From: Lactarius indigo
Taxonomy: Eukaryota; Basidiomycota; Agaricomycetes; Russulales; Russulaceae
Direction of reading: 5' to 3'
Length of the DNA: 64,000 bases
Assembly: GCA_025766275.1 (NCBI GenBank)
Contig: JAFKAC010000065.1
Span: 277,996-341,995, forward strand
Made by a program: the position numbers and the translations under genes. Below the pieces are notes generated by a model. It was given only the letters and a program-made list of their open reading frames with translations, made no database searches and had not been told where the DNA came from. Positions 1 to 12,289 of this stretch are shown here, piece after piece (position 1 is the stretch's first letter; each line of letters begins with the position of its first letter).

Positions 1-3000
1 CGTATCCTTATGTAGAGTACATAGGACTATGGATTTATCACGCTGTCCAGAAGATTAGGGGTATGGTGAACGGCGAGGCGGTGGTGTCAGGGTGGTGTGA
101 CGGCGTGCCTGCCGCATTGCTATGCCCTTATCTACGTGCGCAGCCAACTTGAAGTGTGCAGCGCCACTTATGTCGAAGTAATAATACCCACTACGATGGT
201 ACGAAGGTGGCAACCGTTATTTCTGACAACAAGTGCACTGAGTGTCATGTGAAAGAGCCTCTTGGACCTTCAACGTTTCAACTTTGGGTTTTAATTTAAT
301 ATTTTTATTGCCGGAGCTAACCTACGATTACTCTCACTCGCCAGACTGAGGTCGCGACCGGCTATTTCCGAGAGAGACGACTTTGCACCGGACGGGCTCT
401 TAGCCTAATACTGTAAGTTTGCGTGGCTCAGCTCGAGCCTCGACCATGGCCGAGTTGACAAGCCATCCAGGGTCTGCCGTTCTCACCGCCACAGCAATCT
501 TCTCCTTACAGTAGGCGGCTTCCAGAAAGAGGTGGTCGCTTCATCCTTGAGCTATGCAGTCCCCCTCTGTATTTTGGTGACGCCTTGATCCCTCTCTTCG
601 ATTTTTCGAGGTTCTCTGCGACAATGAGCGCCCAATTGCACTTCACGGTCGTGTACAATATTCAATCCAAATTTAGATCCACCTCTCATCTCCGTGCCGC
701 AACAAATTGGCAATATGGAATCCTTCACAGCTGGCTTCGACTTGAATTCAGGACCCAGATGAGGACGCGACGCGTCGAACCGCCATGTGGCTGTGCTGGT
801 GCTTTGCTGCTACGTCGAGTACAGGTTTTTCTTTAGAGCCCAGGGGTTGTCTACGAACTCCTGTTCTGGGCCCGATCTTCGAGGGTTTTACGTAGAGCCA
901 AATGTAGGACAAGTTAGCCAGGAACGATCTTCTGTCCTCAAAGTCAAATGTTTACAGTTCCCTTCGGCCCCTGCCAGTGCCAACCAAAAGCACCAATCAC
1001 ATTGAGCCAACCTCTTTACTCTCTCCTGTGCCGCCAGTACTGCCAGCAGCTCGAGCGACTACGGCGACCATGCTCACCCGGCAGTGCACCCAACTCAGAC
1101 CCAGAAATGCGGCCCATCGCGGCACTTTGCTGGGCCCTCACCTTCATCGCGCAGTGTCTTTGCTGGTTCGGGTTCTCTCCGCCAGGTCAAGGAGCATGGT
1201 TAGTATCTTCTCCCTACAATAGATACCCAGAACTTGTCATACCAGATCAGTTATATCAAATAAAAACGTCGGGGATGCTTACTTGGTGCATATACATACC
1301 ATGATGACATGGTCAGCGCATTGCCAAGAGAATGGCGTGGGATGGAGGCGGTAGAGGTGCTGAAGGTGGCGGCATCATGACAGGCAGAAAGACGCTGAAG
1401 ATGTTCGAAATTGTCCACCAGGAGACAAGCAAACGATAACTGTACCGCCCCCCCCCCCCTTTCAGCAGCCACCGCCCCCTGCCAACCGACACACGGTCAC
1501 ACACCTGTATCTCCAGACCTCGGTAGGGGGTTGAGAGTTGAAATACGAGAATGTCGCAGGCTATGCGTTTCTTCTTCACTCTCTTTTTACGGTAATTTTA
1601 TGACTTCCTATTCAATTTCCTTCGCTTCGGCTTGAGGCGGAATCTGCGCGAACAAAAAATTGTCAGGATGCATATTCTCTTTTCCCACGCAAGCATATAT
1701 GAACCGCCGACAACGCGCCACACGCAAATGACCTTGTTCGAGGGTACCGCAACAAGAACCCCGGCCTGCCTGTCCATCGCCCCACCATCGACTATCCCTT
1801 CCTTGACCGTCCTGTCATAGGACTTCAGTCTCGCCTCGCCGCGCTCCCGAGGCTGGCGCGCTGACAGACGCTCAACCAACAAGCTCCTAGCCAGCGCCAC
1901 CTTTCAAATTTCGAACCCACAAAGTCCGATTTTTCCCTCCTACCCCTCTATCAGGTTTTTTTCCTCCTTCGACCCACCTTTTACTGACTCTTTTGAAATC
2001 ACACTGGTAGGTATCGTCTTTTTCGGTCCTTATCACGACCGCCACGACCGTAATCTTCTCACGTATCACTCTTCAGGAAGAGGTGATTGCTGCCATCATT
2101 TAAGGAGGAACTCCATTGAGCAATGTAAGTTCGATACCCCCTCCTTTCATCCTGATAACCTCACGCGGTTGCTTTCTCGGGGTTCAAGGTTTTCTTTGAA
2201 GCAAGGCGCGCACAGCTGCTCTTTACGACATCCCACCCAAGCCCAGATCCATTTCTTCGCCGTCGTCCTGCAAAAAACGGCCAGGGCCGACCCCATGACT
2301 GCTCTTATGAACCCGGTTGTCAGGATTTCTACGCAAAGCTAGATGGAAATCAAGCTTGCCAGTCTCATGTCGCCCGGACTAAGTCTACCATGCCCAGTTC
2401 CCCCTCTTCCCGTACCTTCAACACCAGTGCCAATCCGAACCGCCAGTCGCTTGCCTTAATTTCGCCCTTCCTTTCTCTGGATACCAGTGCCAGTACCGTC
2501 GTCGGCAATCCAAGCGATGCCTCTGCCACATTCGTCCAATAGCACGCCAAACTCAAAGCTGCTGGCAAATACACTTCTGCACTTCTGCTCGGCAACTCGC
2601 CTCAAGCATAGGAGAGCGGGATACTCTGGGCTGGGGTCAGCGGCCAGGTCATGGAGCGGGACAACTCCCAACGCGGGAGATATCCGTCGAGCCCAGGTCG
2701 TCCCATCCGTAAAGTGCCAGCGTTTCCGGTCTCTCCGCCGGCTCTACTTGCCGCCCCCACGCCCCGATGGCGGTGCCGCTCCTGGCAGTCTCGGCGGGCT
2801 CTCTCCCGTCGTCCGGACGAACATAGTGAACATAGTGCTGTTCCCTATGTTCCAGGAGACGTCGTCCACCAAAACAACAACAAACAGCTGACTTCTTTGT
2901 ATGGTAACGGGGATGTCCCACGCCTCGGCGGTCCCGACAATTGCCGCCGACCTTTCATGGCCACGACATGACAGCAGCAGCGGTTCCACCGTCGTTAACA

Positions 3001-3985
3001 ATAGCGTGACCAACGTCAGCGTATGCAGCGTCAACGGCAATCGGGTCAGAGCCCCCGCATACCCGGTGTTGGTCCTGTCCGAAGTGGCTCTTCAAGAGCC
3101 CTGCACAATAGTGGCGGTGGTACTTTATCTGGTGCGTAAAGCCCCACCCTCCCGAACATATCGTGTCTTTTTCGGCTGAAGCGGCGACTCAGCATGACAC
3201 ATTTCGCGCAACTGGACGGCATGAACGAAAACATCGTCAAAACAGATCCGTTGATCCAGATCTGCGATTCCTCCCACGCGTTTCTGGTAACAACCCGATC
3301 CGCCCAATCGCTTGCCTTCGACACCCCTTCTTCTTGCCTTTCTCCGAGTATCACCAACTAACCAACCGATGCTCGCGTTACCCCTGCCCAATCCCCAGTG
3401 GCGCGTCAAACTTGAAGTCAGCGACTCGCCCGGTCTCGCATCTTCACGTCCCCCGCTTTGGTCTGCGCCGGCTCACTTGGCCAGGTCGCAAAGCACGATA
3501 AATCCTACCCCAGATGTATCCGCAGAGCCCTTACCGTCCTACCCACCGAGCGCCAACTTCCCAGAAATGCCGGTGGCGTTGCTTCCCGTTTCCGAACCAG
3601 ATGGAGACCACCTCAGATGGCTCTCCTCTCTCCTGGGTCACTGCGGACAGTCGAGCTGGCGCCGAACACGCCACTCGTACGTCGACGGACCCCAATCACA
3701 CCTCCGATACTTGAAGACAGTCACCTTCATCACAAGTAAGCCGCGCGACTTATATAGCGGCATAACCGTTCCCTACCTGGATTTCCTCGAGAACCTCCAC
3801 CGAATCTTCAAAGGCCGCATGCCCGATTCCAGAAGCTGCCTTATCACTATGGCCATTGTCGTGATCAAAAAATGCGTGTACGGCGACGGATGCGATGCAA
3901 TCAAAAGTCAGGATGAGCGTCGTGCTTCCGGCGAGTCCAGGCTGCCCTATGAGAAGATCTTACGTAACGGCGATGGCGGAACCCA

Positions 3986-4330
3986 TTCCGATGAACAGAA
4001 ACCTCCCCTCTGGATCACTCCAGATCGTTTCAGTAGAGGCAATGACGGCAACAGCGCAAATGGTTGCAGCCGCACATTATAATACCACGCATCGGGCCTC
4101 GGGATTGGGGTCGTCGGTTTTTAACCTCAGACTAGGTTCTTGGTTCTCCCGCGGTGCGGTGGTGGGATGTCAAGCCGGATCATTATGGTGCAGCTCGCAG
4201 CTAGTTGTTTTGTTAGGCGGATTACTGGTGGTAATTACCAAGGTGATGCAAAGGAGGGCATTGGCCATTGTCAGTTTAGATACGAGAGTGACTTCCGTGT
4301 AGAGCGGGATGCGTCGGACCCAATGTCAGA
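3986..4330 (+). repeat. Diverged dispersed repeat, copy 1
   Basis: By eye this segment aligns with 47725-48040. Shared stretches include a block ending GGGATTGGGGTC, then CCTCAGACTAG, then GGTTCTCCCGCGG, then GGGATGTC, with small indels between. The similarity is at the DNA level and shares no clear reading frame, so a decayed non-autonomous element or duplicated intergenic DNA fits better than a gene. Confidence 0.5.
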
Positions 4331-4529
4331 CCCGTGGGCCGCATAAAAATGGCTCTGTGTTGCGCTGCGTCACCGTAATGCCATTTTTCTTGAAATCATA
4401 GGTCACATTCGATCCTCACTATCGCTATTGGCACCACATCCACTGCGACCATCATCGACACCTTCTCGTAACGAGGATTTTAACTGTAGCCTTTCTGCAT
4501 CGACACCCCAGGCCCCGGTAAACTACTGA

Positions 4530-4558
4530 GTCCGCTACTGCAGGCCGCAGTAGCGGAC
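4530..4558. repeat. Perfect 12-bp inverted repeat (hairpin)
   Basis: GTCCGCTACTGC at 4530-4541 is followed by a 5-base loop and its exact reverse complement at 4547-4558. It lies in DNA with no gene, about 420 bp beyond the 3' end of the MDR pseudogene. It could be a chance palindrome or a remnant of a transposon end. Confidence 0.6.
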
Positions 4559-4974
4559 ACAATGGTGCTCACCCGATGAACCGCGGTGAAAACGGGGGAG
4601 ATCAAAGACTCTGGTGTCCTAGGCAGTCGCATATAATAGCGTTATGAAGATTCAGTTTACACTAGGAACCTCTGAGGTCTGAGGGTCACGGTATTGGTGT
4701 CAGGATGGTCAGGAAGTACTATAGCTCCCGTTTGGCGTTTCGGATGCACATTATGTATTCGAGGCGAAGACGTTCTCAATGAGAAGCTCCGTTGATTTTA
4801 AAGCGCCTCTACTCCTACACGGTGCCATCCATAAGATACACAAATAGATCACAGGCTTGGAAACTACTGATATCTTTTTTTTTATTTTTCAAAAAACCCA
4901 CAGCTAGTATCTCGACGGGTATTCATCAGACTTTCATCTTATGGTATGATCGGCCCGGTGGTTTCGCCATTTGT

Positions 4975-6894
4975 TCAAAGTTTCGCTTCAGGTCCAGAAA
5001 CGCGAACTACCCTAAAAGCCCAACCAATCAGAGAAACAACACGAAGACAAGAAGACAGAGGAACAAACAATTTTCCATTGTTTCCTCCAGAGAACAGCAG
5101 GGGGAGCGACTCTGGTGCCTTCTCCTGTAGAAGGTTAGGGCAGCCGCGTGAAAGACCGGAGCACACGCGCGAAGGCGAACTGGGTGCGGAAAGCACTAGA
5201 CAAACAAGTAAGACTCAGGAATCGCGGGCAGGAGCGATTACTCGGTATATTCACCTAGACAAACAAGTAAGACTGTCTAGGCGTAAGCAAACTGATAGGA
5301 ATAAAGTAACTAGTTATCTTACCTCAGGAATCGCGGGCAGGAGCGATTACTGAGGAATACGGAAATATCGTACGTGGTATATAAGTGCGCAGGCCCAGAA
5401 GAAACGCGGAGTACCGTAAAGTACCATATTCACATGGATATAGGTGGACTGTGATTCAATAAGACGAGACGAGACGAGAAGTTAGTTCAGATCACCGTAA
5501 GGTAATTAATCAGTCAAATAAGGGTATGATCGCCATCGCGAGCCACACCGGCCTCGCGTGCGCTGAAATCTCAACATCTCCAACCTCTCGACGATGTGGA
5601 ACTTGCGAATTATACGACCCTCAGATATCCACTTGCTGAGGTGCGTAAAGGCCTCAGGAAAGCGATCAGCATAGTCTGTGCTGTGAGATGGTGCGCTTGG
5701 TCAGTGGCCAGAAAAAGGAAGGCGTATTCTTACACAATAAAGCCTTCGAACTTCGCTCGCTGAAATAAGATATTCATATAAGTAGAGACACCCTTTGGCT
5801 CTGGTGCGTCTAAAGGATATGTCCGTCAATAATAAATCCCAAGTACAGGCTATGATTGGCGCACTATACTGGGATATCGCACCTGACAAAGAATATCAGC
5901 GACCATGTCCGTGACCTTGACCAGCGTATTGACTGTCACTCACCACAAAATGTAATGCGCGCTCCTTTGTTCAACCTCGTCAAGGCAAGGTCCAATATCT
6001 CACCACCAACATTGTCAAAGAACACATCGAGGTATCCGACTGCGTCTTTGAACTCATCCTGAAACGTTGGACTCTTATAATTCAGGGCTTTTATCTTGAG
6101 CTCTTCTTTGAGCCAGCGGCACTTGTCGTCCGAGCCAGCGATCCCAATCACTTTCATGTCGTATATTTGCCGATCTGGCACGCCACAGAGCCGACACAGC
6201 CGGCAGCAGCTGAGACCACGAGAGTCTCACAAGCCCTGATCTTTGCGACGTCCAACAGACCCTGGTTCGCACCATCAATGGCGTATAGGTGGAGCCCCGA
6301 CAATAATAACATACGAAATAAGCCGTCAAGCCACCTGAAGTGGTCAAATTAAATGATTCGCGGAGACGTAGTAAGCTGCCAGTGCGCACCGGTAAGTCCC
6401 AAAGGTCCTAAAAGGTCTAGTAACTGGCCGCCTGGTGGGACCCTAGTACTTCTTGCTCAGTCTGTAAACAAAAATCAGGATTGAGTGTTCTCACTCAAGT
6501 TTTTGGACGTCGTTTTCTTTCAAAACAGAAAACTCCGTCCAACCTGCCTATAAGCACAGTCCCTGGACAAGCATCGGTATTGAGGTGGCTCACCAGGCAT
6601 GCACTGCACGACGTCACCAGATTGGAGTTTAGAACCTTCGCCAACCTCCACGACAGTGGCCAAACCAAGCGACCGCATGACTTCACCAATTTGAACGAGG
6701 GGGAGATAGCTCCTAGCATCGCTTAACCAGCCTCGCATAGCGGCCCCGAGTGAAAGCCAGGTGACCCGTACAAGGACTTCACCCGCACGAGGCTTGAGAC
6801 TGAAGGGCGCCTTCTCAATACGAAAGGTTGTGGGAGTAATGTCTGCGATGGGGCGCTCATTGAGCACGATTTTTGTGTGGTGTTTTGGAGAAAT
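4975..6894 (-). pseudogene. Medium-chain dehydrogenase/reductase (leukotriene B4 12-hydroxydehydrogenase-like) pseudogene
   Basis: A zinc-independent MDR enzyme of the NADP-dependent alkenal/one oxidoreductase type. Recognisable in order are IVLNERPIADITP near the N-terminus, GLTAYFGLLDVAKI, the cofactor-binding SAAAGCVGSVACQIGK, MKVIGIAGSDDKC, DVFFDNVGGEILD, AKFEGFIV and FSGGNNGKLVVRVS at the end. Several short introns join these in frame. Three lesions are visible. The expected ATG before S-P-K-H-H reads ATT (6892-6894). One base is missing in a T run near 6169-6171, shifting the frame in the QIGK region. A solo LTR (5126-5576) interrupts the codons of VERLEKAPES. Removing the LTR and one 5-bp duplicate restores the frame there. 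The frameshift alone could be an assembly error; the LTR cannot. Confidence 0.85.
5126..5576 (+). mobile_element. Solo LTR inside the MDR coding exon
   Basis: A 451-bp insertion begins TGTAGAAGG and ends CTCAACA, and is flanked by a perfect 5-bp duplication TCTCC (5121-5125 and 5577-5581), as expected for an LTR-retrotransposon LTR. No internal retroelement sequence is present, so it is a solo LTR left by recombination. A TATATAAG box near 5371 suggests plus orientation. It contains two internal direct repeats: CAAACAAGTAAGACT near 5200 and 5259, and a 26-bp block near 5217 and 5326. Confidence 0.88.
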
Positions 6895-7171
6895 CGTTTG
6901 ACAACCCTCCGGCAGCTCTGGAAGGATATGAACTTGTCGGAATGGAGTGGGATAGTGAATAAATATCTGAGTGAGTGTACGTGTGCGCGAGCGTTGTCTG
7001 TACGAAGGGACAGGACTTCTCAGTCTCTGTGCAGGCTAGAAGACAATGTTTGATTTTGTACGAAGGATTCGGAAGGAACAACCCCTCTGGGGCGAGTAAG
7101 TACAGGCCTAATCGTAAGGAAACTACAGAATGACTCACCTCAGTCTTTGCGAACACCAGAAGGCACTGACT
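6895..7171. other. Former MDR promoter region, cut by the DNA transposon
   Basis: About 280 bp lie between the MDR start position and the left end of the DNA transposon. No gene is seen. The last 8 bases (7164-7171, CACTGACT) are the left target-site duplication. Confidence 0.6.
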
Positions 7172-7186
7172 CAAGGGGGGGCCGGG
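7172..7186 (+). repeat. Left terminal inverted repeat of the P-like transposon
   Basis: A 15-bp terminal inverted repeat directly next to the target duplication CACTGACT. It matches the reverse complement of 20510-20524 exactly. Confidence 0.85.
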
Positions 7187-7341
7187 ATTCTTAAAATCGC
7201 ACGGGGTCGGTAAATTTTTTTAAGGGGCTGGGCCGTACCCCCCCCCCCCCCCACCCCAAAAAAGGAAATTTGAATCCAAAAAAGGAAATTTCTTAGAAAT
7301 CATCGACAAAAAATGTATATTTGTATGAACACCGTGCAACT

Positions 7342-10300
7342 CTAACAATGCTGACGCTTGGTTGGTCGGATATGATTAGGACAACGCCAGTTACGGGGAG
7401 CTACCTCAAAATTAAGGCACTCGAGATGAAACTGCAGACAATTGAGCAAAAAGTTGAGACGTCAGCACTTGCGTCAGCATGGAAGGTAAAATACACTTAC
7501 CCACAATGTCTCACAGCCCCTATACCCACACTGGACAGCTGTGTCGGCGTTTTTTGACTCGCTTTCCACGGGTTTGCCACAAATGCATGCTGTAACTTCC
7601 ATCATGTCCCTTGTTCGACGTATGCGGCCGCGTCTTGTTGGCCGTCCTTCAAGCGTGAATTCAGTTTGATTGACGGAGACCAGGAGCTGAGGCTCCAGGT
7701 GGGTTGCAACTGTATCTACTGGAGACAGGTCAACTCTCAGTTGCACCAACGTGTATAGACGTACCGTTCTCAGTCACGTCGGTCGTCATCTCAATCACAT
7801 TTGCCCTGGGCTCCAAGAGCAACTTGCCGTCTGACACCCAGGCCTTGGGCGTACTCACCACCCTATGCTCCGAGTGCACGCTTGCGTCAGTCGCCATACA
7901 CTCCGTGGTTGCGTCAGGTATCCAGTGGTCCGAGGCAGATTCAGGCTCCCTCTCGTCTTCCATGTAAGCGTCTGAGTTCCTGCCACCTTGCTCACTGGCG
8001 CTGTCTTCATCGAGTCGATGGCTTGTCCTTGAGCTTGAGTCACTGTCAGAGGGGACTGAGGTCTCGTGGTCATCTTCAGGCGCTTCAAGCTCGTGTAGTG
8101 TGTCAGGGGCAAGAACAAAGTTAGAAGATGAGGGGTCCTGCGACGCTCTGAAGCAGTGAGATAAGCTGGAGAAGAGACAGCGACGAAAGACTCACAAGAA
8201 AGCTTGCCGTGAGGTGTGCGCCTCGGAAATTGCAAGAGGTGTTGAAACAGCGTTGTGTCTTTGACGTCGGCGTGAGATCTTGTACCGCCTCTCCCATAGA
8301 ATCTTGAGGGCAGCCTTCTCGGACTCGCTGATCATGTAGGCCTTGTGGGAATCACTGCCTTTAGTAGATGGGTGTATCCGCGCTAAGTGGGTCTTCATAT
8401 TATACTTCCAAACTGCTGTCAATGTTGACGGGCACAGAGAACAGATTACCGGGACGTTTGTACAAGGAGAATTGGTGCGTTCTGTTGCTGCTGTCGAGTA
8501 GGATAACCTGCCTGTAAGGTTAGGGCAACGAGACACGCGCTCGTCGATCTGTGGTGCACTCCCTGCGCCTTTTCCCTTCCGTAAGTAAAACACGCATAGG
8601 GATGAGGGACGCATGCATAGCCCACAGAGTTCTGTGGCGGTGTCGAGCGTGCTATCGAAGAGGATATGAGTGGCGACATGTTCGAGAATCTTGTGGGGTT
8701 TACTGAGGTCCCATGGGACAGTCGGTTGACACACAGGACAACAGTTGGGCTGAGCGCACGTATGTCCAGTGATTGGACGCTCATCGAGGTCGGTTTCGCA
8801 GACAAACGCAGCGTGCGCTAGGATAAGTAGTGAGTACCTGGTCCATTATAAAACCAAAGACATACCACTATTCGTCCGGTATGGGAAATGGCTTGACCTC
8901 TTGAGAAGACGCGGGAGTCGGCCACGATCATGGACTGGGACTGAGCTGAAGAGGCAAGCTGCGATCGCTCGCAGCTCGTCCGTTCGGAAGAAGTAAATGG
9001 GGGTGTTGACTTCGGGAATGGCGATCGCAGGGCTGATGACCTGTATGAAAGCGCCTTTCGTCTTGAGCACTGGACGTTCCAATTTCCGATTCCACTTCCA
9101 GTCAGCGCTGTCAATGTCAGGGTCGTCATTGGAAGTTTCAACTACTTGGTAGATCTGAAATTGCACAGTGACCGTTGGCTCCATGAGAAATCGAGGGCTT
9201 ATCTCGAGAACCGGGGAAGTGTCAAACAGTATCTCGTTAATCTGTATAATGGCCAAAAAGAATTGTCCCTCGCAGTTGACAATCGTAGCGGCGGGATCAC
9301 CTATGGAGAGGACCCCCTTGGATGTTGAATCGATGACATCACCCGATAAATCTAGAAGCGGTGATGTCTTTGCATAGCGAGACAGTCCAGCGCACCGATT
9401 GAGGCGGTCTGTTGATCCTGGGACTTTGGAAAACGTTGCCCTTTCGAGTTCTCGGAGGATGCGTGCCTTGGGGACCTCCTTTCCATTTCCTATGTCGATG
9501 AGTGGGCTGAATTCGCCTTGTCCATCGCGGCTCGTTTCGATAGACGCGTGATCCTCCAAGTCGAGTAGGGGGCCCTCTCCTTTGTCCGGTTTGAGCACAT
9601 AATCATATCTCGAGCATGGGGCACCCACCTTCGCCTAGTTCCAGTGACGATATGAGAGTCGTCGCGTCTTGTGCATCAAGCGATTCAGTTGCTGGTATGA
9701 CATGAATACCATTGCGCTCGTCTTGCTCGTCGTTGCCGTCGTCGTCATCGTCAGAGATTTCAATGCTCTCAGTGACCTGTCCGAAGGGGAATTCCATGTC
9801 GTATCCCTTGTTCTCCAGCTCCAGTAGCGACTCTTCGATCTTGTTAGATGGGAATTCGGACGTGACCATCCGACGTCCCAGGTTCCATGCGGTGACCAAA
9901 GATACGTTTCGAACATTGACATTTCCATCCCAAGACGCAGGGGTTATGTGATCGGACTTGGAGATAACATCACCGTTTCCGTCCTCGATGCCATGAAGGT
10001 GAAGACGCCTAGGACCGCGGTCCCACGTAGGATGCTCTGAGAGAATGTTAAGACACTCTACGGCATGAGAAAGACGATACCCGAGTGTAAGGACATCAGC
10101 GTTGGCATCGTTCCCAACCATCGATCGCACAACGCCGAAGGTAGATTCCAGCCGGTCAGTCCCATTGAGAACGAGGTAGAAGTTTCCATCAGGAGTGTAG
10201 ATCTTTGCCTTCGCAACACAGAAATACGCATTCTTTACCAGAAGTATCAGGTCCTTGAAAGTAAGCGAAGGCATGGCCTTGTTTCGAGCGCCTTTCACAG

Positions 10301-10746
10301 TAAATAGATACGTCGCAAGATGAGCAGCAGCACTAAGATGGACCAGTTGCTCGTGAAGCGTAAGAGAGACTTGCACGAAAGGAAGGACTAGGTGCCGAAA
10401 CAAAGACCCGAGTATCAGAAGCGCTTCTCTCGCTGCTACAAAGCCCGGCTTATCTGTCGGCGCCGGAGGAGGGAGGGTCCAGATTTCCTTCATAAACGTG
10501 TAGCACAATGGGACGTCCTGGCGGTCAGTGGGATTGAGCAAGTAGGAGATGCGATGAGGGGGCATTTTGTTTGCTTGAAGGTGGAAGCGGAGGAGTGCGG
10601 GGGTGATGACGAAGCCGTTGATCATGACGCCGGACTTGCGAATAGAGAAATTTCGACAACGCTTCATGACGTGCTTGGGGTCTTTGTCTGCTGTAATGTC
10701 GTTGTTGCCAACCAGAAGGTTCATGAGACGTAGATTCCCAAGCAGC
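7342..10746 (-). CDS. P-like transposase, C-terminal part (after the Copia insertion)
   Basis: This is the continuation of the transposase gene. Exons by eye: 10741-9629, 9579-8866, 8817-8196, about 8147-7765, 7718-7501 and 7431-7342, with GT-AG introns of about 46-69 bp. The first part has LMNLLVGNNDITADKDPKH and K-R-C-R-N, resembling the D-x-P-H-x-x-K-x-x-R-N region of P transposases, then GTDRLESTFG, resembling their C-terminal D-x-L-E-x-x-F-(G/S) motif with a likely catalytic Glu. A cysteine-rich segment with CGLCMRPSSLC and CSLCP follows (exon 8817-8196). The protein ends in a PHD-type finger: C-x-C, then CGYRGC, then W-F-H-L-E-C and W-R-C, and finishes TKRQHC. Total coding length with the N-terminal half is divisible by three, about 1,840 residues, with no stop. 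Confidence 0.8.
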
Positions 10747-11280
10747 TGTTGAGACGCGACTGATAAAGTCACATGTCTCGTGGGATCTGATTGAGTCAGC
10801 CCACATACTAAATACGGTATCTGTCCCTTATGGACTTATGGACACTCCGGACTCATACGGACCGCTTTTGTTTATCTTTATTTGATAGATCCATATATGG
10901 TTCTTATTGTTCTTTCTATTGTTAAGATACCGACATTGTCTGCTTTAGGCAGCTATTGTTCTCTGCCATCCAATGGCATTTCTCCCTCTGGCGCACAGAC
11001 CACCTGTATTGTGTTTGGGTCACCAGTGCGCACAGACCATTATTAGCTAAGCATCCTGTATATAAGGACTGCTGTTTTCGCCTCTACACTTCAGAGTTCC
11101 CTTCACCTCTGAAGTGTAAGTTCCCTTTACTCTTTACTTCTCTTAATACCTTTACTCATAGACGTTGCTTCTCTATAGTAACTTGTCTCCTAGGTATGCA
11201 GTTGTAATAGAGTTCCCTTCACCTCTGAAGTTAACTTGTCTCCTAGTTTATCACTTGCTCGTTAGTTCTGCGCTTCAACA
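10747..11280 (+). repeat. 5' LTR of Copia 1
   Basis: Starts TGTTGAGACGCG and ends CTTCAACA. It has a TATATAAGG box near 11059-11067 and an internally duplicated block (AGTTCCCTTCACCTCTGAAG near 11094 and 11212). The 3' copy is 17044-17577. Confidence 0.95.
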
Positions 11281-11295
11281 GGTTATGGGCCCTGA
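11281..11295 (+). promoter_or_regulatory. Primer binding site of Copia 1 (internal initiator-tRNA type)
   Basis: GGTTATGGGCCCTGA directly follows the LTR. It is complementary to an initiator-Met tRNA anticodon stem-loop (with CAUAACC), not to a tRNA 3' end. Drosophila copia is known to be primed by a half-molecule of initiator tRNA with a nearly identical site. The second Copia element here has the same sequence at 21265. Confidence 0.75.
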
Positions 11296-12289
11296 CACCT
11301 AATAACTAACTTGCTCTATCAGATCTACTTGTGTCATCTTGCTCTCTCAAGTCGACCACACACTTTTTTGTCGTCACCCACTTTTTCAGTGAGCATCCTC
11401 TATCCTCTTTCGACACACCCTTCTTTCTTGTCCACCATGACTTCGGTCATGTGCCATTTTGGCTAGCCTCCTAAGGAGGTTCTCATGAGAGGTTTTACAA
11501 AACCTCAAATTCCTCTGTGCGCACTACCATATCTTCATTACCCAGTCTTCGTCTGGAAGTGCTTTCATAGGCCAATAGGGGAAGACCCTTGCGGCTATAG
11601 GCCTCTCTAATGGTTGGGTGATACTCGGTTAATACCTGGGTCACTTTAAGGGGTGTGAAGGCCTGGTTAATAGTCAAACCCAGAAGTCCTTCCCTCTGAC
11701 ACAACTAGGAGACGCTACTTAGTACTATACATAGTAGCTATGACTAGACCTCTGCTAGGAGAAGTATTCGCTCCCTTTGTGCAGGATTCGCTGCATAGCA
11801 TGTATCACTAGTCTAGTTACTTAGTACCAAGACCCTTAATGGTCTGTTCTAGAGACTCCACAGACGGAAGATTCAGTTGTTATGGGAGTTGATCCCTATC
11901 ACTGTTTCTTGAACTCGCTGTTGGCTCCTCTCTAGGGTACTACCCTTTACTATAGATCCTTAGTAGCCCCAGCATCAAGGCTGTAAGGCTGAGGGATACA
12001 GAGACCTAGTAGTCCTTCGCCGGACCAAAAGCTCCTATTCCGTCGAAGCCAACAAAGCTGTTGCATGACTATTACCCATAGTAACATTTGGGCTTCGTGG
12101 GTCTTAGTATAAGGAAGCCATCAGTACAAATGATTCCACTACATAACTATATCCAAGTCGCACATACTTGAGGCATGACACCATATGTGTTATGGAGTAT
12201 AGCGCTCCTATGGCTGGACATTTATCTTCTCTACCAAGATCTGAGCTGGTTCTGACTGCTCCTCGGAACCAGATACACAAACATCTCAA
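11296..12289 (+). other. Untranslated leader of Copia 1
   Basis: About 1 kb between the primer binding site and the polyprotein ATG. No conserved open frame is seen on the plus strand. It probably holds packaging and dimerisation signals, which I cannot locate. Confidence 0.6.

Larger units (their letters stand above)
1..4974. other. No confident gene; degenerate or intergenic DNA
   Basis: No recognisable protein family was found on either strand. Open frames reach 256 codons (3312-4082, plus) but have no motif I know, and the longest overlaps a diverged repeat also present near 47.8 kb. Around 2160-2538 and 3194-3358 short serine/threonine-rich frames without a good start look like fragments of one another (both carry a Q-S-L-A motif), so an old duplicated gene remnant is possible. 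I see no intact splice pattern that links them. Confidence 0.5.

Noticed and set aside
3312..4082. A 256-codon open frame on the plus strand
   Set aside because: No recognisable domain, composition like the flanks, and part of it lies in a diverged repeat with no shared frame.
9603..9629. A frameshift in the transposase at the D-Y-V-L region
   Set aside because: A 49-bp GT-AG intron (9580-9628) joins G-E-G-E-G-P-L-L in frame, so no mutation is needed.
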